A stretch of 64,000 nt of DNA, taken from NCBI GenBank assembly GCA_023266115.1, contig JAHFRU010000014.1, positions 1 through 64,000 on the forward strand. The letters run 5' to 3'. This document shows, piece after piece, positions 9,704 to 19,923 of this stretch (positions are counted from its first letter, which is position 1; each line of letters begins with the position of its first letter). Made by a program: the position numbers and the translations under genes. The notes beneath the pieces are model-generated. The model had not been told where the DNA came from, did no database searches, and saw only the letters and a list, made by a program, of their open reading frames with translations. The DNA is from Gammaproteobacteria bacterium. Lineage in GTDB: Bacteria > Pseudomonadota > Gammaproteobacteria > VBWC01.

Positions 9704-11053
9704 ATGCATATGGATATGCCAACCGCAGAAACCCGCGGCGGCACGAGTAATACGATATCCCGCACGGCTCGCCAGCTGTGCGGACTGGCGCTTGCAGCGG
9801 TCGTGTTGTGCGCCTATCAATGGCTGGAACTCGTCGCCATCAACAGTGGCGGCACAGCGCCGTTATGTAACGTCAGCGAAACCGTTAATTGCGCCGCCGT
9901 CTGGAACTCGCCGGTATCGGTCGCGGTTCACCATATAACCGGTATTCCGATCGCCGGCTGGGGCCTGACGTGGGGCATGGCGGTTCTTGCTCTCGCCGTG
10001 CTCATGCTGATGCAGAGCACACCAACCGCGCCGGCAGGTATCCCGATTCGGGCACTACAGTTAACCATCGGCGTCGCACTCGCGGTATGCCTGCTACTAC
10101 TCGCGTATAGTATCGCCATTGCGGTATTCTGTCCGACATGCTTGGCGTTTTATCTATTCGTGGGAGTGATGACTTATATGATTACGCGCATACCTGCTGG
10201 AAATAACGCGAACTGGCTCAAGGCCGCGGGGTTGAGTGCCGCGGTACTGATACCGGTACTGGCCGTCGTCTTTGCAATTAGCTTGTACAGCACACGCGAC
10301 AGTTTTGCGGAAAGTACACCCTCCCCCCAGGGTACAACTTCCTCGTCAGAAAACCCGCTGGCACGTTTTCTGACGTCGCAACCTAAAGACCTGCAGCAAT
10401 ATCTGAGCAATGTATTGGCCGAGTATCGCCATACCAAGCCCGGCAATGGCGGCGTGGATGCGACACGCGTGACCTGGGGCGACAAGAATGCTCCGGTTCA
10501 CCTTGTCGAGTGGATAGAGATCCGCTGCTCGCATTGCCGCGATCTCCATAAGAACCTCGATCAACTGCGCGAGCTGGCGCCGCCTGATGCGTGGAACATC
10601 GAAACACGTTTCTTTCCGCTCGACAGCGAGTGCAACAGTTCTGTGCAACGCTCACCTGGAAACGGCGTCAGCTGCCTTGCGGCGAAATTACTGATCTGTC
10701 TGGCGGGCGACCAAAAAGAGGACGCGGTACGCGCGGCGCTGTTTCAAAACCAGTCTCAACTCACGACAGCGAGCATTTGGGAACTCGCCGGTACCAGTGG
10801 AATCAAGCGCGAAAAATTACAGCCATGTATAGATGCGCCGGCCACCGCGAAAACGCTGCAGCAGGACATCGACCTCGCCTTGCAGTACAAAATTGAAGGG
10901 ACACCGCTGGTAGTGATCAATGGACGCAAAACCGTGGCACTACCTCACATGATATTTGCGCTGATCATAAGCCAGGGACGCGCCGACGACCCGGGATTCG
11001 ACGTACTGCCTCCGCCGGAGGTGACGGGCAAGACCGACAACCAGGCGTTATAA
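9704..11053 (+). CDS. Vitamin K epoxide reductase (VKOR) domain fused to a thioredoxin/DsbA-like domain
   Basis: ORF 9680..11053 (start could be 9680, 9704 or 9710); VKOR cysteines 'LCNVSETVNC' and 'FCPTC', multiple TM helices, then thioredoxin-like 'WIEIRCSHCRDLHKNLDQL' and 'IEGTPLVVINGR' cis-Pro loop. Confidence 0.88.
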   Translation: MHMDMPTAETRGGTSNTISRTARQLCGLALAAVVLCAYQWLELVAINSGGTAPLCNVSETVNCAAVWNSPVSVAVHHITGIPIAGWGLTWGMAVLALAVLMLMQSTPTAPAGIPIRALQLTIGVALAVCLLLLAYSIAIAVFCPTCLAFYLFVGVMTYMITRIPAGNNANWLKAAGLSAAVLIPVLAVVFAISLYSTRDSFAESTPSPQGTTSSSENPLARFLTSQPKDLQQYLSNVLAEYRHTKPGNGGVDATRVTWGDKNAPVHLVEWIEIRCSHCRDLHKNLDQLRELAPPDAWNIETRFFPLDSECNSSVQRSPGNGVSCLAAKLLICLAGDQKEDAVRAALFQNQSQLTTASIWELAGTSGIKREKLQPCIDAPATAKTLQQDIDLALQYKIEGTPLVVINGRKTVALPHMIFALIISQGRADDPGFDVLPPPEVTGKTDNQAL

Positions 11054-11054
11054 C

Positions 11055-11657
11055 CTAACCGCGCCATTGCGCCCGGACATGGTCGCGGTTCAGCGCCAGC
11101 CATTGCAGCGCAATGATGGGTGCTGCGGAATTCAGGCGTCCGTCGCGCAAGGCTTCGTGCGCCTCTTCCCATGTCATCACTACCACACGGATATCCTCCC
11201 CCTCTTCGTCTAGGCCGTGAATTCCGCCTGCCTGTGACGCGTCCACCTTACCGCAAAACAGGTGAATGCTCTCGGTAGAGCCGCCGGGACTGACAAGATA
11301 GCTGCATATCGGAATCAGCGCCTCTATCCGGCAACCGGCTTCCTCCATCGCTTCGCGATGCACCACCTGGTCAGGCATCTCGCCACTGCGAACCGCCCCC
11401 GCGACGATTTCCGTGGTCCAGGCGCCGCCCGGTATCTGCATGGCTCCGATCCTGAATTGCTCGATAAACACCAGCATGTCGGCACGCGAATCATAAAGCA
11501 GCACCGCTGCGCCATCATCGCGCCGGAACAACTCGCGAGCAATCTCGTCGCTCCAGCCGCCGGCAAAAAGACGATGACGCAATCGGTAGCGCTCCAGGCG
11601 AAAGTACCCGTCGTAACAAACCGTTTTTTCGAGAATTTCAATGTCGTGGTCTTGCAT
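11055..11657 (-). CDS. nudF: NUDIX hydrolase, ADP-ribose pyrophosphatase (NudF-like)
   Basis: Nudix region 'GAVRSGEMPDQVVHREAMEEAGCRIEALIPI'; 'RRDDGAAVLLYDSRADMLVFIEQFRIGAM'. Confidence 0.88.
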   Translation of the reverse strand: MQDHDIEILEKTVCYDGYFRLERYRLRHRLFAGGWSDEIARELFRRDDGAAVLLYDSRADMLVFIEQFRIGAMQIPGGAWTTEIVAGAVRSGEMPDQVVHREAMEEAGCRIEALIPICSYLVSPGGSTESIHLFCGKVDASQAGGIHGLDEEGEDIRVVVMTWEEAHEALRDGRLNSAAPIIALQWLALNRDHVRAQWRG

Positions 11658-11771
11658 GGCTGGTGTTCCGTAATCTTCGGCAGTTCGTTAAATGAACGAA
11701 AACCCGTGTACGCAGGTCTCGCCACTCCGCTACCATAAACGCTGGCGCTATAGTGTCATTGTTATCGAAAA

Positions 11772-12188
11772 ATGTCAGATCGATACTGGGAACATTTTCA
11801 TCACGAGGCCGACATTGGCGTCCGCGGCGTAGGGCCCACTGTCGCAGATGCCTTCGGCGAGGTCGCGTTAACGGCCGTTATTACCGATCCGGCGACGGTA
11901 GTTGGGCGAGCAACCATCGCCATCCGCTGTGAGGCACCCGACCCAGAGCTGTTGTTAGTAGACTGGCTGAACGCGCTTGTTTTCGAAATGACGACCAGAA
12001 AAATGTTGTTCAGCCGCTTTTCTGTATCCATCACCGGCCAGCAGTTACACGGCACAGCGACTGGAGAAACGATTGATATCGCCCGTCATGAACCGGCCGT
12101 GGAAGTTAAGGGCGCAACCCTGACGGAACTCAAGGTGTTCAAGGACAACCATGGCCTGTGGCATGCACAGTGCGTGGTCGACGTGTGA
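11772..12188 (+). CDS. Archease
   Basis: 'HHEADIGVRGVGPTVADAFGEVALTAVITD...LLLVDWLNALVFE' archease signature; directly upstream of rtcB. Confidence 0.92.
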   Translation: MSDRYWEHFHHEADIGVRGVGPTVADAFGEVALTAVITDPATVVGRATIAIRCEAPDPELLLVDWLNALVFEMTTRKMLFSRFSVSITGQQLHGTATGETIDIARHEPAVEVKGATLTELKVFKDNHGLWHAQCVVDV

Positions 12189-12193
12189 TATCG

Positions 12194-13624
12194 ATGGATA
12201 TTTCGTTATTTGAGCGCATGTCCGATTTCGCCTGGCGCATCAACCCGAGCGGCAATATGCGCGTGCCGGCGATCATTTACGCAAGCGAGGATCTCATCCG
12301 CGACATGGACGACAAGGTCCGGGAACAAATAATGAATGTTGCCACTCTGCCCGGTATCGTCGATGCGGCCTATGCGATGCCGGATGCCCATTGGGGTTAC
12401 GGCTTTCCTATCGGCGGTGTGGCCGCGTTCGACGCCGACGACGGAGGCGTGATTTCCGCAGGCGGGGTCGGCTTCGATATTTCCTGCGGTGTCCGCAATC
12501 TCCACACCGGCCTGACGCTGGCGGATCTGCTACTGCTGAGAAAGGAACTTGCCGACGCGCCCTATACAACGATTCCAGCCGGGCTCGGCAGCACCGGCCG
12601 GGTACACCTCAACAAGAAACAAATGAACGCGATGCTGGAAGGCGGCGCACGATGGGCCGTTGAACAGGGCTACGGCACGACCGGCGACCTCGCCCATATC
12701 GAGGAGCACGGATGCATATCCGGCGCAGATCCCACGCAGGTGTCCGAACGCGCCAAAAAACGCCAGCAGGATGAAATGGGCACGCTCGGTTCCGGCAACC
12801 ACTATGTCGAAGTGCAGCATGTGGACGAAATTTTCGATGTCTCTGCGGCAACGACCTTTGGCCTGCACACGGGAGACCTCATTGTCAGCATTCATTGCGG
12901 GTCACGGGGGTTGGGGCATCAGATCGGCACCGAATTCCTACGGCGCATGGCGATTGACGCGGCGAGCTATAAACTCCGGCTACCTGACCGCGAGCTGGCC
13001 TGCGCCCCTATCCTCTCGCCAACGGGAAAGGACTATCTGGGCGCGATGCGCTCAGCGATCAACTGTGCGCTTGCGAATCGTCAAATCATCACTCACCTGG
13101 TTCGCGAAGTGTTCGCCCGGTTGTTTCCGGACAATCGTTTGAACCTGATCTACGACGTGTCGCACAACACCTGCAAGGTTGAAGAACACGTCGTGGCCGG
13201 TCAACGACGCCGGCTATTCGTGCATCGCAAGGGTGCGACTCGCGCGTTCGGGCCCGGCCATTCCGCGATTCCCGAGGCCTACCGCGCGGTCGGCCAGCCG
13301 GTGTTGATCGGCGGTACCATGGGTACCGCTTCCTATATGCTGGTCGGCACCGAGCAATCCGGGTATCTTTCGTTCGGTTCCGCCTGTCACGGCGCCGGCC
13401 GAGCGATGAGTCGCCGCCAGGCGAACAAGCAATGGCAAGGCCGACAAGTGATTGATCAACTCGCGGCCGGCGGGATCATCGTCTGCAGCCCGTCTACCCG
13501 TGGCGTTGCGGAAGAGGCGCCCGGTGCATACAAGGACGTCAGCGCTGTCGTCGACGCAACGGCCGATGCCGGCCTGGCACGCAAGGTCGCCCGACTCAGG
13601 CCCCTGATCTGTATCAAGGGCTGA
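12194..13624 (+). CDS. rtcB: RNA-splicing ligase RtcB
   Basis: 'MPDAHWGYGFPIGGVAAFD...VGFDISCGVR', 'LGSGNHYVEVQ', 'HCGSRGLGHQIG', 'HRKGATRAFGPGH'. Start ATG at 12194. Confidence 0.96.
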   Translation: MDISLFERMSDFAWRINPSGNMRVPAIIYASEDLIRDMDDKVREQIMNVATLPGIVDAAYAMPDAHWGYGFPIGGVAAFDADDGGVISAGGVGFDISCGVRNLHTGLTLADLLLLRKELADAPYTTIPAGLGSTGRVHLNKKQMNAMLEGGARWAVEQGYGTTGDLAHIEEHGCISGADPTQVSERAKKRQQDEMGTLGSGNHYVEVQHVDEIFDVSAATTFGLHTGDLIVSIHCGSRGLGHQIGTEFLRRMAIDAASYKLRLPDRELACAPILSPTGKDYLGAMRSAINCALANRQIITHLVREVFARLFPDNRLNLIYDVSHNTCKVEEHVVAGQRRRLFVHRKGATRAFGPGHSAIPEAYRAVGQPVLIGGTMGTASYMLVGTEQSGYLSFGSACHGAGRAMSRRQANKQWQGRQVIDQLAAGGIIVCSPSTRGVAEEAPGAYKDVSAVVDATADAGLARKVARLRPLICIKG

Positions 13625-13826
13625 TGGCTATTTTGCGATGCGGATGCAAAATGCGGATGGCGCCGTTCCCGGCGGTTACGGCGCTATCCTAACCGGCGTC
13701 AACGCTGTAGCACGCCATGTTTCGGTTACCGGTAATACAGGCACGCCCATGATCGAGAAAAACAAGGTGGACCGGCATGCACAAAAAATGCGCGGCCATT
13801 AGGTCCCACTGGAAAGAACGGTTCAT

Positions 13827-14966
13827 ATGGCTGAACATCCAACGCAAACCCCGGTAACGCATTGGCCCGTCCTTGCGGGACTGACTGTACTGGCGGTCGT
13901 TGCCGTGATGGTAATCCAGTCAAAAATGCCGGCATCGGAATCCGCTGGCTGGCGGCCAGGATGGCAAGCTGCGGCACCATTCAACATTCCGCGCCGCGCG
14001 CTCGCCGCTGTCGCGGCGCCTGCGCCATCACCCGGCATCAGCACCAACGCACAGAATGCCCACGCCTACCTTTATGTCATCGGTGGCGTCGATAATTCCG
14101 GGCACTATGTGCGCGATACCGAGTATGCACCTATCTTGCCCGACGCTTCGCTGGGCCCGTGGCGCAAAACCTCCGCTTTGGCTGAAGACCGATTCTATCT
14201 GGCGGCCGCGACGCTGAACGGATACCTATACGCCGCCGGCGGCGGCCAGGGCGATCTGGGCTCCGACAACTTGCCGGTCGCTTCGGTGGAAAGAGCAAAA
14301 ATACTGCCTGATGGCAGCCTGGAACCCTGGGAACGCGCGTCGTATATGACCACGCCCCGGCGCGGACTGAAGCTCGTCACACACGATAACTACCTGTATG
14401 CGATCGGCGGCTACAACGGTGCTTTCCTGAAAAGCACCGAGCGAGCTCCGTTACTGCCGGACGGGGCGCTCGGCGAATGGCTGATCGACCCGGAACTGTC
14501 GGTCGTCGACCGTTACATTCACTCGGCCGCGATACGAAATGACACTGTTTACCTGGTGGGTGGACATGTGCAGGGTGGAAAAACGATGAGTTATGGCGAC
14601 GTCGAGAGCAGTCGTACGCGACGCGACGGCTCCCTGTCACCATGGCAAGTGGAAAAAACATTTCTGAAAATGCCACGCTTCATCGCGTCAAGTTTTGCAC
14701 TGCACGATTTCATTTACATACTCGGTGGCCACGACGGCGCGCAACGCATGCGCAGCGTCGAATTCGCCTCCCTTGACGCCAACGGTCATGTCGGCCCGTG
14801 GACATTCACCGCCGATATGCGATCACCGCGCAGCGCTACCTCCCTCGCGGTATACAACGATACCGTCTATGTCCTTGGCGGCATGGGAGAGTCCGGTGCA
14901 TTGAATACGGTTGAATCGGCGCGGCAACTGCGCGATGGCCATCTGGGCTATCACCCGGTGGACTAG
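13827..14966 (+). CDS. Membrane-anchored Kelch-like beta-propeller protein
   Basis: One N-terminal TM; about 6 repeats of 'YLYAIGGYNGAFLKSTERAPLLPDGALGEW'-type units. Confidence 0.8.
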   Translation: MAEHPTQTPVTHWPVLAGLTVLAVVAVMVIQSKMPASESAGWRPGWQAAAPFNIPRRALAAVAAPAPSPGISTNAQNAHAYLYVIGGVDNSGHYVRDTEYAPILPDASLGPWRKTSALAEDRFYLAAATLNGYLYAAGGGQGDLGSDNLPVASVERAKILPDGSLEPWERASYMTTPRRGLKLVTHDNYLYAIGGYNGAFLKSTERAPLLPDGALGEWLIDPELSVVDRYIHSAAIRNDTVYLVGGHVQGGKTMSYGDVESSRTRRDGSLSPWQVEKTFLKMPRFIASSFALHDFIYILGGHDGAQRMRSVEFASLDANGHVGPWTFTADMRSPRSATSLAVYNDTVYVLGGMGESGALNTVESARQLRDGHLGYHPVD

Positions 14967-14972
14967 CGGATT

Positions 14973-17219
14973 TTATGGACTGGTCTCAAGGTGCAGTTTA
15001 TCCGCATCGGCAATACGTTTTGCAAGCGTGGTGAAACGCCGCATGGAGTCCGTGTTGTTGATGGCGATGCGCAACGCCTTCTGCTGACCGACAATGACCA
15101 CCAACCGGCACCCCCGGGTAATCGCCGTATATAGCAAGTTGCGTTGCAACAATGGATAGTGCTGCGTCGACAGCGGTATTACCACCACCGGATATTCCGA
15201 GCCCTGGGCCTTATGGACCGTCGTCGCATACGCCAGGGCAAGCGCATCCATATCCGCCAGCCGGTAGTCGACGTCACGACCATCGAAACAGACGGTAATA
15301 ACCGCGTCATCGAGATCAATACGGGCGACAGTGCCGATATCGCCGTTAAAGACCTCCTTCTCATAGTCATTGGCCGTCTGGATGACCTTGTCACCGGTCG
15401 CAAACGTCCAGCCGTAGCGCGCGACCTTCATCGGTGGATCGGGGTTCAGGATCGCCTGCAACTCAATATTCAGCGATCTGGTACCGAGTCCACCGCGATT
15501 CATCGGACTCAGCACCTGAATATCCCGCACCGGATGAACACCAAAACGCTGTGGAATACGTTCGGTCACGACATGCATCAACTTGTCATGGACCTCCTCC
15601 GGCGTCTCGGCATTGATGAAGTAAAAATCGGCAGCGTCCCCGGCGCCCGGCGACGACGAAAGGCCCGGCGTCGGAAATATCGGCAACTCGCCGTTTTTTA
15701 TGCGATGCGCATTGACCACGATGGTGGACTCCGCGGCCTGACGAAATATCTCGGTCAGGTGCACCACAGGCACCCGCGCGGAGGCAATGATATCGGCGAG
15801 CACCATACCGGGCCCGACGGAGGGCAGCTGATCCGCGTCGCCGACAATCACCAGCGCCGCGCTGCCCGGAATTGCCCGCAGCAACTGATACATCAGCACC
15901 ACATCGACCATCGATGCCTCATCGATGACTACCAGGTCGGCCTGCAAGGGATTGTCGCTGTTTCGCCGGAAACCGAAGGTCGCCGGATCAAACTCCAGCA
16001 CGCGATGTATGGTCTTGGCCTCCATGCCGGTAGAATCCGCCAGACGCTTGGCGGCGCGGCCGGTCGGCGCGCACAACACCACCTCAGCGGACGTGGCCTG
16101 TATGCAGCGTAATATCGTGTTGATAACCGTCGTCTTGCCGACACCGGGTCCGCCGGTGATAACACTGATCTTGCTTGCCAGCACGCGAGTGACCGCGCGT
16201 TGTTGGCTGGCGGACAAGGCGATACCGGTTTCCGCCTCGACTCCCGGGATAACGCGAACCGGATCGATTCCAACCCAGAATGGCTCGCCGTTCAGCAACC
16301 GATGCAAGTGCGCCGCGACACCGGTTTCGGCACGGTGGAGCACCACGGAAAATACGCACGGTACGCCATCGATCTCTTCACCAACGAGATGGCCGTCGTG
16401 CATTTCTTCATCCGTAGCACGCTCCACAAGGTCCTGACCGACATCGAGGAGCCGCGCGGCGTCCAACACGAGTTTTGTTCGTTCGGCGCCGCAGTCACCC
16501 CTCTGGGCGTAACCGCCCAGCACATGCCGGATGCCGGCCCGGATACGCAGCACCGCGTCCGGCGCGATTCCGAGTCGTTGCGCCAACGCGTCGGCGGTTT
16601 TAAACCCTATCCCATCCATATCCAGCGTCAGCCGGTACGGGTCCTCGCTGATTTTCGCGATCGCCTCATTACCGTATAGCTTGTAAATTCTGACCGCGCG
16701 CGTTGTGCCGATACCGTGGGAATGCAGAAAAGTCATGATATCTTTGACCGATTTCTGCTCAGCCCAGGAGCGGGAGATACGCTCGACCCGCCGGACGCCG
16801 ATGCCGCCAATCTCCGTCAATCGAGCCGGTTCGAACTCGATAACGTCGAACACGTTCGCGCCAAACCGATCCACCAGTGCCTTGGCGAAATGCGCGCCAA
16901 TCCCGTCGATCGTGCCCGATGCCAGGTACTTCTCAATCCCCTCCAGTGTTGCCGGTGGCACCACGGCAATGTGCGTCGTGCGGAACTGGAGTCCGTAGGT
17001 GCGATCGTTGATCCACTTACCGTGACATTCGATGGTTTCGCCCGGCGACAGTACCGCGGCGGTGCCGACCACCGTCACCGGCTCTTTCGTATCCGAAACC
17101 TTGACTCTGGCGACGCAAAAACCGGTATCACCCGCGTGAAACACGATGCGCACCACGACACCGCCAAGACGCTGCCCGGACTCGTTGGCCTGCTCGCCAG
17201 GCAAAATGGATTGGGTCAT
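14973..17219 (-). CDS. recD2: RecD2-like ATP-dependent DNA helicase
   Basis: N-terminal HhH region ('IGGIGVRRVERI', 'MDGIGFKTADALA'), Walker A 'ITGGPGVGKTTVI', 'VIDEASMVDV', C-terminal 'LALAYATTVHKAQGSEYPVVV', 'LLYTAITRGCRLVVIVGQ'. Confidence 0.93.
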   Translation of the reverse strand: MTQSILPGEQANESGQRLGGVVVRIVFHAGDTGFCVARVKVSDTKEPVTVVGTAAVLSPGETIECHGKWINDRTYGLQFRTTHIAVVPPATLEGIEKYLASGTIDGIGAHFAKALVDRFGANVFDVIEFEPARLTEIGGIGVRRVERISRSWAEQKSVKDIMTFLHSHGIGTTRAVRIYKLYGNEAIAKISEDPYRLTLDMDGIGFKTADALAQRLGIAPDAVLRIRAGIRHVLGGYAQRGDCGAERTKLVLDAARLLDVGQDLVERATDEEMHDGHLVGEEIDGVPCVFSVVLHRAETGVAAHLHRLLNGEPFWVGIDPVRVIPGVEAETGIALSASQQRAVTRVLASKISVITGGPGVGKTTVINTILRCIQATSAEVVLCAPTGRAAKRLADSTGMEAKTIHRVLEFDPATFGFRRNSDNPLQADLVVIDEASMVDVVLMYQLLRAIPGSAALVIVGDADQLPSVGPGMVLADIIASARVPVVHLTEIFRQAAESTIVVNAHRIKNGELPIFPTPGLSSSPGAGDAADFYFINAETPEEVHDKLMHVVTERIPQRFGVHPVRDIQVLSPMNRGGLGTRSLNIELQAILNPDPPMKVARYGWTFATGDKVIQTANDYEKEVFNGDIGTVARIDLDDAVITVCFDGRDVDYRLADMDALALAYATTVHKAQGSEYPVVVIPLSTQHYPLLQRNLLYTAITRGCRLVVIVGQQKALRIAINNTDSMRRFTTLAKRIADADKLHLETSP

Positions 17220-17511
17220 GGGTGGATAAGGCGGTAAAGCCTGTCATACGTTGTAAGAATATTTCGGTCCAGGCATTTTAACCTGTCGCGTTCCTTTACA
17301 TAATCAGTCGGGAATTCATACCGCCATCCGCAAGACCACTGATTAGAAGATGATTCCATTATTTTTTTTTGATATGGCATACAAACTGCTGCCGTCTCCC
17401 CATACGGATTCGACAGCCGTAATCAGTCCAGGGCGGCTTCATCCAAGCGTAGCAACACGGTTGCGCGCCATTGAAACACGCGCTTCGTCACGCACGAAGA
17501 CGGGGTAGGCA

Positions 17512-17784
17512 ATGGGGGTAGAAGATATGGTTGTACGTGCCAATGGCTTGATAAGTAACGCCGCCGATCTCACGGAAAGCGACAGTGATAGTAACGATAT
17601 CGTCGATGTCGAAAATCTGCTCCCGGAAGATATTCTCGACGGCGACGATCTGAATGACCCATCCGCCAACACGTCACACCAGGCCGACCGCCCCCGCTCC
17701 CGCCGCCGGGAACTCGAAGCATACCTCGAACAAAAACGGCTGGAAGAATGGCTCTACGACCCCCTGGACGATACATCACATTAG
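17512..17784 (+). CDS. Small acidic protein, possibly PA3496-like
   Basis: 90 aa; C-terminal 'RSRRRELEAYLEQKRLEEWLYDPLDD' resembles small 'RRxxExYLEERRL' proteins of gammaproteobacteria. Confidence 0.55.
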   Translation: MGVEDMVVRANGLISNAADLTESDSDSNDIVDVENLLPEDILDGDDLNDPSANTSHQADRPRSRRRELEAYLEQKRLEEWLYDPLDDTSH

Positions 17785-17837
17785 TCGCCCTCCTGAAAAC
17801 CTTATGACATTCCCCGCTGACAAGACCGCGCCTGGAA

Positions 17838-18653
17838 TCACTGGTTTCTGCGAAAAAGTATAAATGTCATATCGTCCGGTTTGCTTGGATGTCCTGCTTC
17901 CTGCATCGCCATGTAGTGACGACACTCCTCCATCAGTTGCATCGAACATCGTCGCAACGGCCCCTTGCGAATCAGATTGACAATCTCCTCATCAAAAAGA
18001 TTATCCGACACACCGTCGCTTGCCAGAATTATCGTGTCCCGCGCGGCGAGTTTCAGCGTCGGCCCGATATCAATATGCATTTCGTTACTACCGAGGACGT
18101 TGGAAACGAGATGCCGGTCCGCATGATTGGCGGCCTCAGTCTCGTCCAGCATACCGGACTCAACTGCATAGCCCACCGGTGAGTGAGAAATTGTGCGGAA
18201 TTTGATCTTGCCACGCTGGCCGGCCACGAGAATCATGGAATCACCTATATGGTAAGTTCGACAGACGTTGTCCTGAATCTCGACCACGGCCAGTGTCGTT
18301 GCCGCCCCTACTCCCAGACCGACGATCGCCTCATTCGCCTTCTCGATGCCATCGAGAATGCCATCCCGCAGGCTTTGGCCGCTACGTTGCGCGGCCGCAA
18401 TCGCCGCGGCGATATGCTCTATCGACAATCGCGCCGCATCGCGTCCCGACGGAGCGCCACCCAACCCGTCTGCAACGATCAACACGCCGCTATCCTCGCC
18501 AAACGGCACAACGGCGGCCGCATCTTCGTTCGGCGATTCCCTTCCCGGTGAACGCCGCGTAAACAGAGTGACGCTTGCACCACTGAACAACACTTCTTGC
18601 GGCGCTGGCAGATCCTGCTCAATAAATGACCGATATTCAGCTACCATATCCAA
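17838..18653 (-). CDS. PP2C-family protein phosphatase
   Basis: 'NEDAAAVVPFGEDSGVLIVADGLGGAPSGRDAARLS', 'YHIGDSMILV', 'DTIILASDGVSDNL', 'PDDMTFILF'. Confidence 0.92.
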   Translation of the reverse strand: MDMVAEYRSFIEQDLPAPQEVLFSGASVTLFTRRSPGRESPNEDAAAVVPFGEDSGVLIVADGLGGAPSGRDAARLSIEHIAAAIAAAQRSGQSLRDGILDGIEKANEAIVGLGVGAATTLAVVEIQDNVCRTYHIGDSMILVAGQRGKIKFRTISHSPVGYAVESGMLDETEAANHADRHLVSNVLGSNEMHIDIGPTLKLAARDTIILASDGVSDNLFDEEIVNLIRKGPLRRCSMQLMEECRHYMAMQEAGHPSKPDDMTFILFRRNQ

Positions 18654-18675
18654 CCTGTCTGGCGCTTACACAGCG

Positions 18676-19413
18676 CTATTCCCACTGCATGGTTTCGAGA
18701 TAAATCTTCAGTTTTCCAGCTGTCTTGAATTTTTTCAGTATCAACGAACGTTTGAGGCCGGAACAGATGCTCTTCATTTCTCCGGGCAGCCTGGCATAAT
18801 GTTTCTTTCCGCCCAGAGCCTCGTAAAAGATATGGATCATGCTGACCACATCATCCTGGATGTTCTGCGCGCTTGGCGCGCCCCAATGGAACATGTCTAG
18901 TAGCTTCAGCTCAAAACCAAGGCCGTAACGGCAAACGATGATGTTGTCAGAATGCAGATCACCGTGGTATTCGCCGACCCGGTGAATCCCTTCGATACCA
19001 TTGGTAAGCGCGTGCAATAGATGGAGCGCCTGGAACGGCATGAACCGCTTGCCGGGCTGACGCTGCAACAGGCTGCTCAGCAGCTCACCCTCGACAAACT
19101 CTGACACCAGAAACGACACGGGGATTCCGTGGTAAACAATCGTGTCCTGGGTATGATACTGAATGACAAATGGACAATGACGCAGCTTGTGTAACTTTCT
19201 CGCATAAAACTTCAGCGCCTTGTCACGGACATTCCGCTTCGGGAAAAAGAATTTCGCGGTACGCTCTATGCCAGTGGCCCGCTCCCGAATCTGGTATACC
19301 TCGCCTTCCCAACCCGCGCCAAGCAGTGACACGACTTCGTACTTCCCCGCGAGAATTCGCCCCGGGCTGAAATTGAATTCTTCTATCTGATTGCCGCGCG
19401 GTGTCAGCGCCAT
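18676..19413 (-). CDS. Protein-kinase-fold protein (Ser/Thr kinase-like)
   Basis: 'LAGKYEVVSLLGAGWEGEVYQI', 'AKFFFPKRN', 'HRVGEYHGDLHSDNIIV', 'LKLLDMFHWG'; adjacent to PP2C on the same strand. Confidence 0.85.
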   Translation of the reverse strand: MALTPRGNQIEEFNFSPGRILAGKYEVVSLLGAGWEGEVYQIRERATGIERTAKFFFPKRNVRDKALKFYARKLHKLRHCPFVIQYHTQDTIVYHGIPVSFLVSEFVEGELLSSLLQRQPGKRFMPFQALHLLHALTNGIEGIHRVGEYHGDLHSDNIIVCRYGLGFELKLLDMFHWGAPSAQNIQDDVVSMIHIFYEALGGKKHYARLPGEMKSICSGLKRSLILKKFKTAGKLKIYLETMQWE

Positions 19414-19923
19414 AACATACCCGTTCGCGACCGCTTCGTCGATACGTCTGGCCTGTCACATACGACCATCCGCTGATTTTACCTAACGTAGAACGATATA
19501 CCTAGCCGGGATTTGCGGCTCGCTCGCGTAGCGCAACCCTGTCACCATCGACCCGGGCAGCCGGAACAGCGTCGCAAGCGCGCCACAAGCGTTGAAAGAA
19601 ATTTCTCGAGTAGTACTGAGCTCGGACCACGGCATCGGCGCGATCGGTCATTTTTGTCCTGCATCGAGAGGCATAACAGGGATCGATTAAAGTGATGAGC
19701 GACGCTCGGGCCGTCAGCTTCTCCACCCGCGTACACCTTCGGGGTACCGTTCGATGGTAATCCAATGCCCGCCTCGCTGACCGGCCTGGGCCGCCGGAAC
19801 CCCGAAATTCCTCCGTCTCCAACGCTTTACCGACCCGAAAGCAGCCTTAAGTCAGGGAGGGGTGCGCCGATACAGAGGTAAGGCCTGAGATGCACCGCGA
19901 AGTACTGCTTAACGGAAACCCTT

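Noticed and set aside
15144-16112. 322-aa plus-strand ORF opposite recD2
   Set aside because: Lies within the clear RecD2 coding region; composition (R/H/Q rich) typical of an antisense shadow ORF.
19502-19822. Minus-strand ORF between the kinase and Sel1 genes
   Set aside because: Translation in all minus frames gave no recognisable family; could be a gene remnant but evidence was too weak to call.
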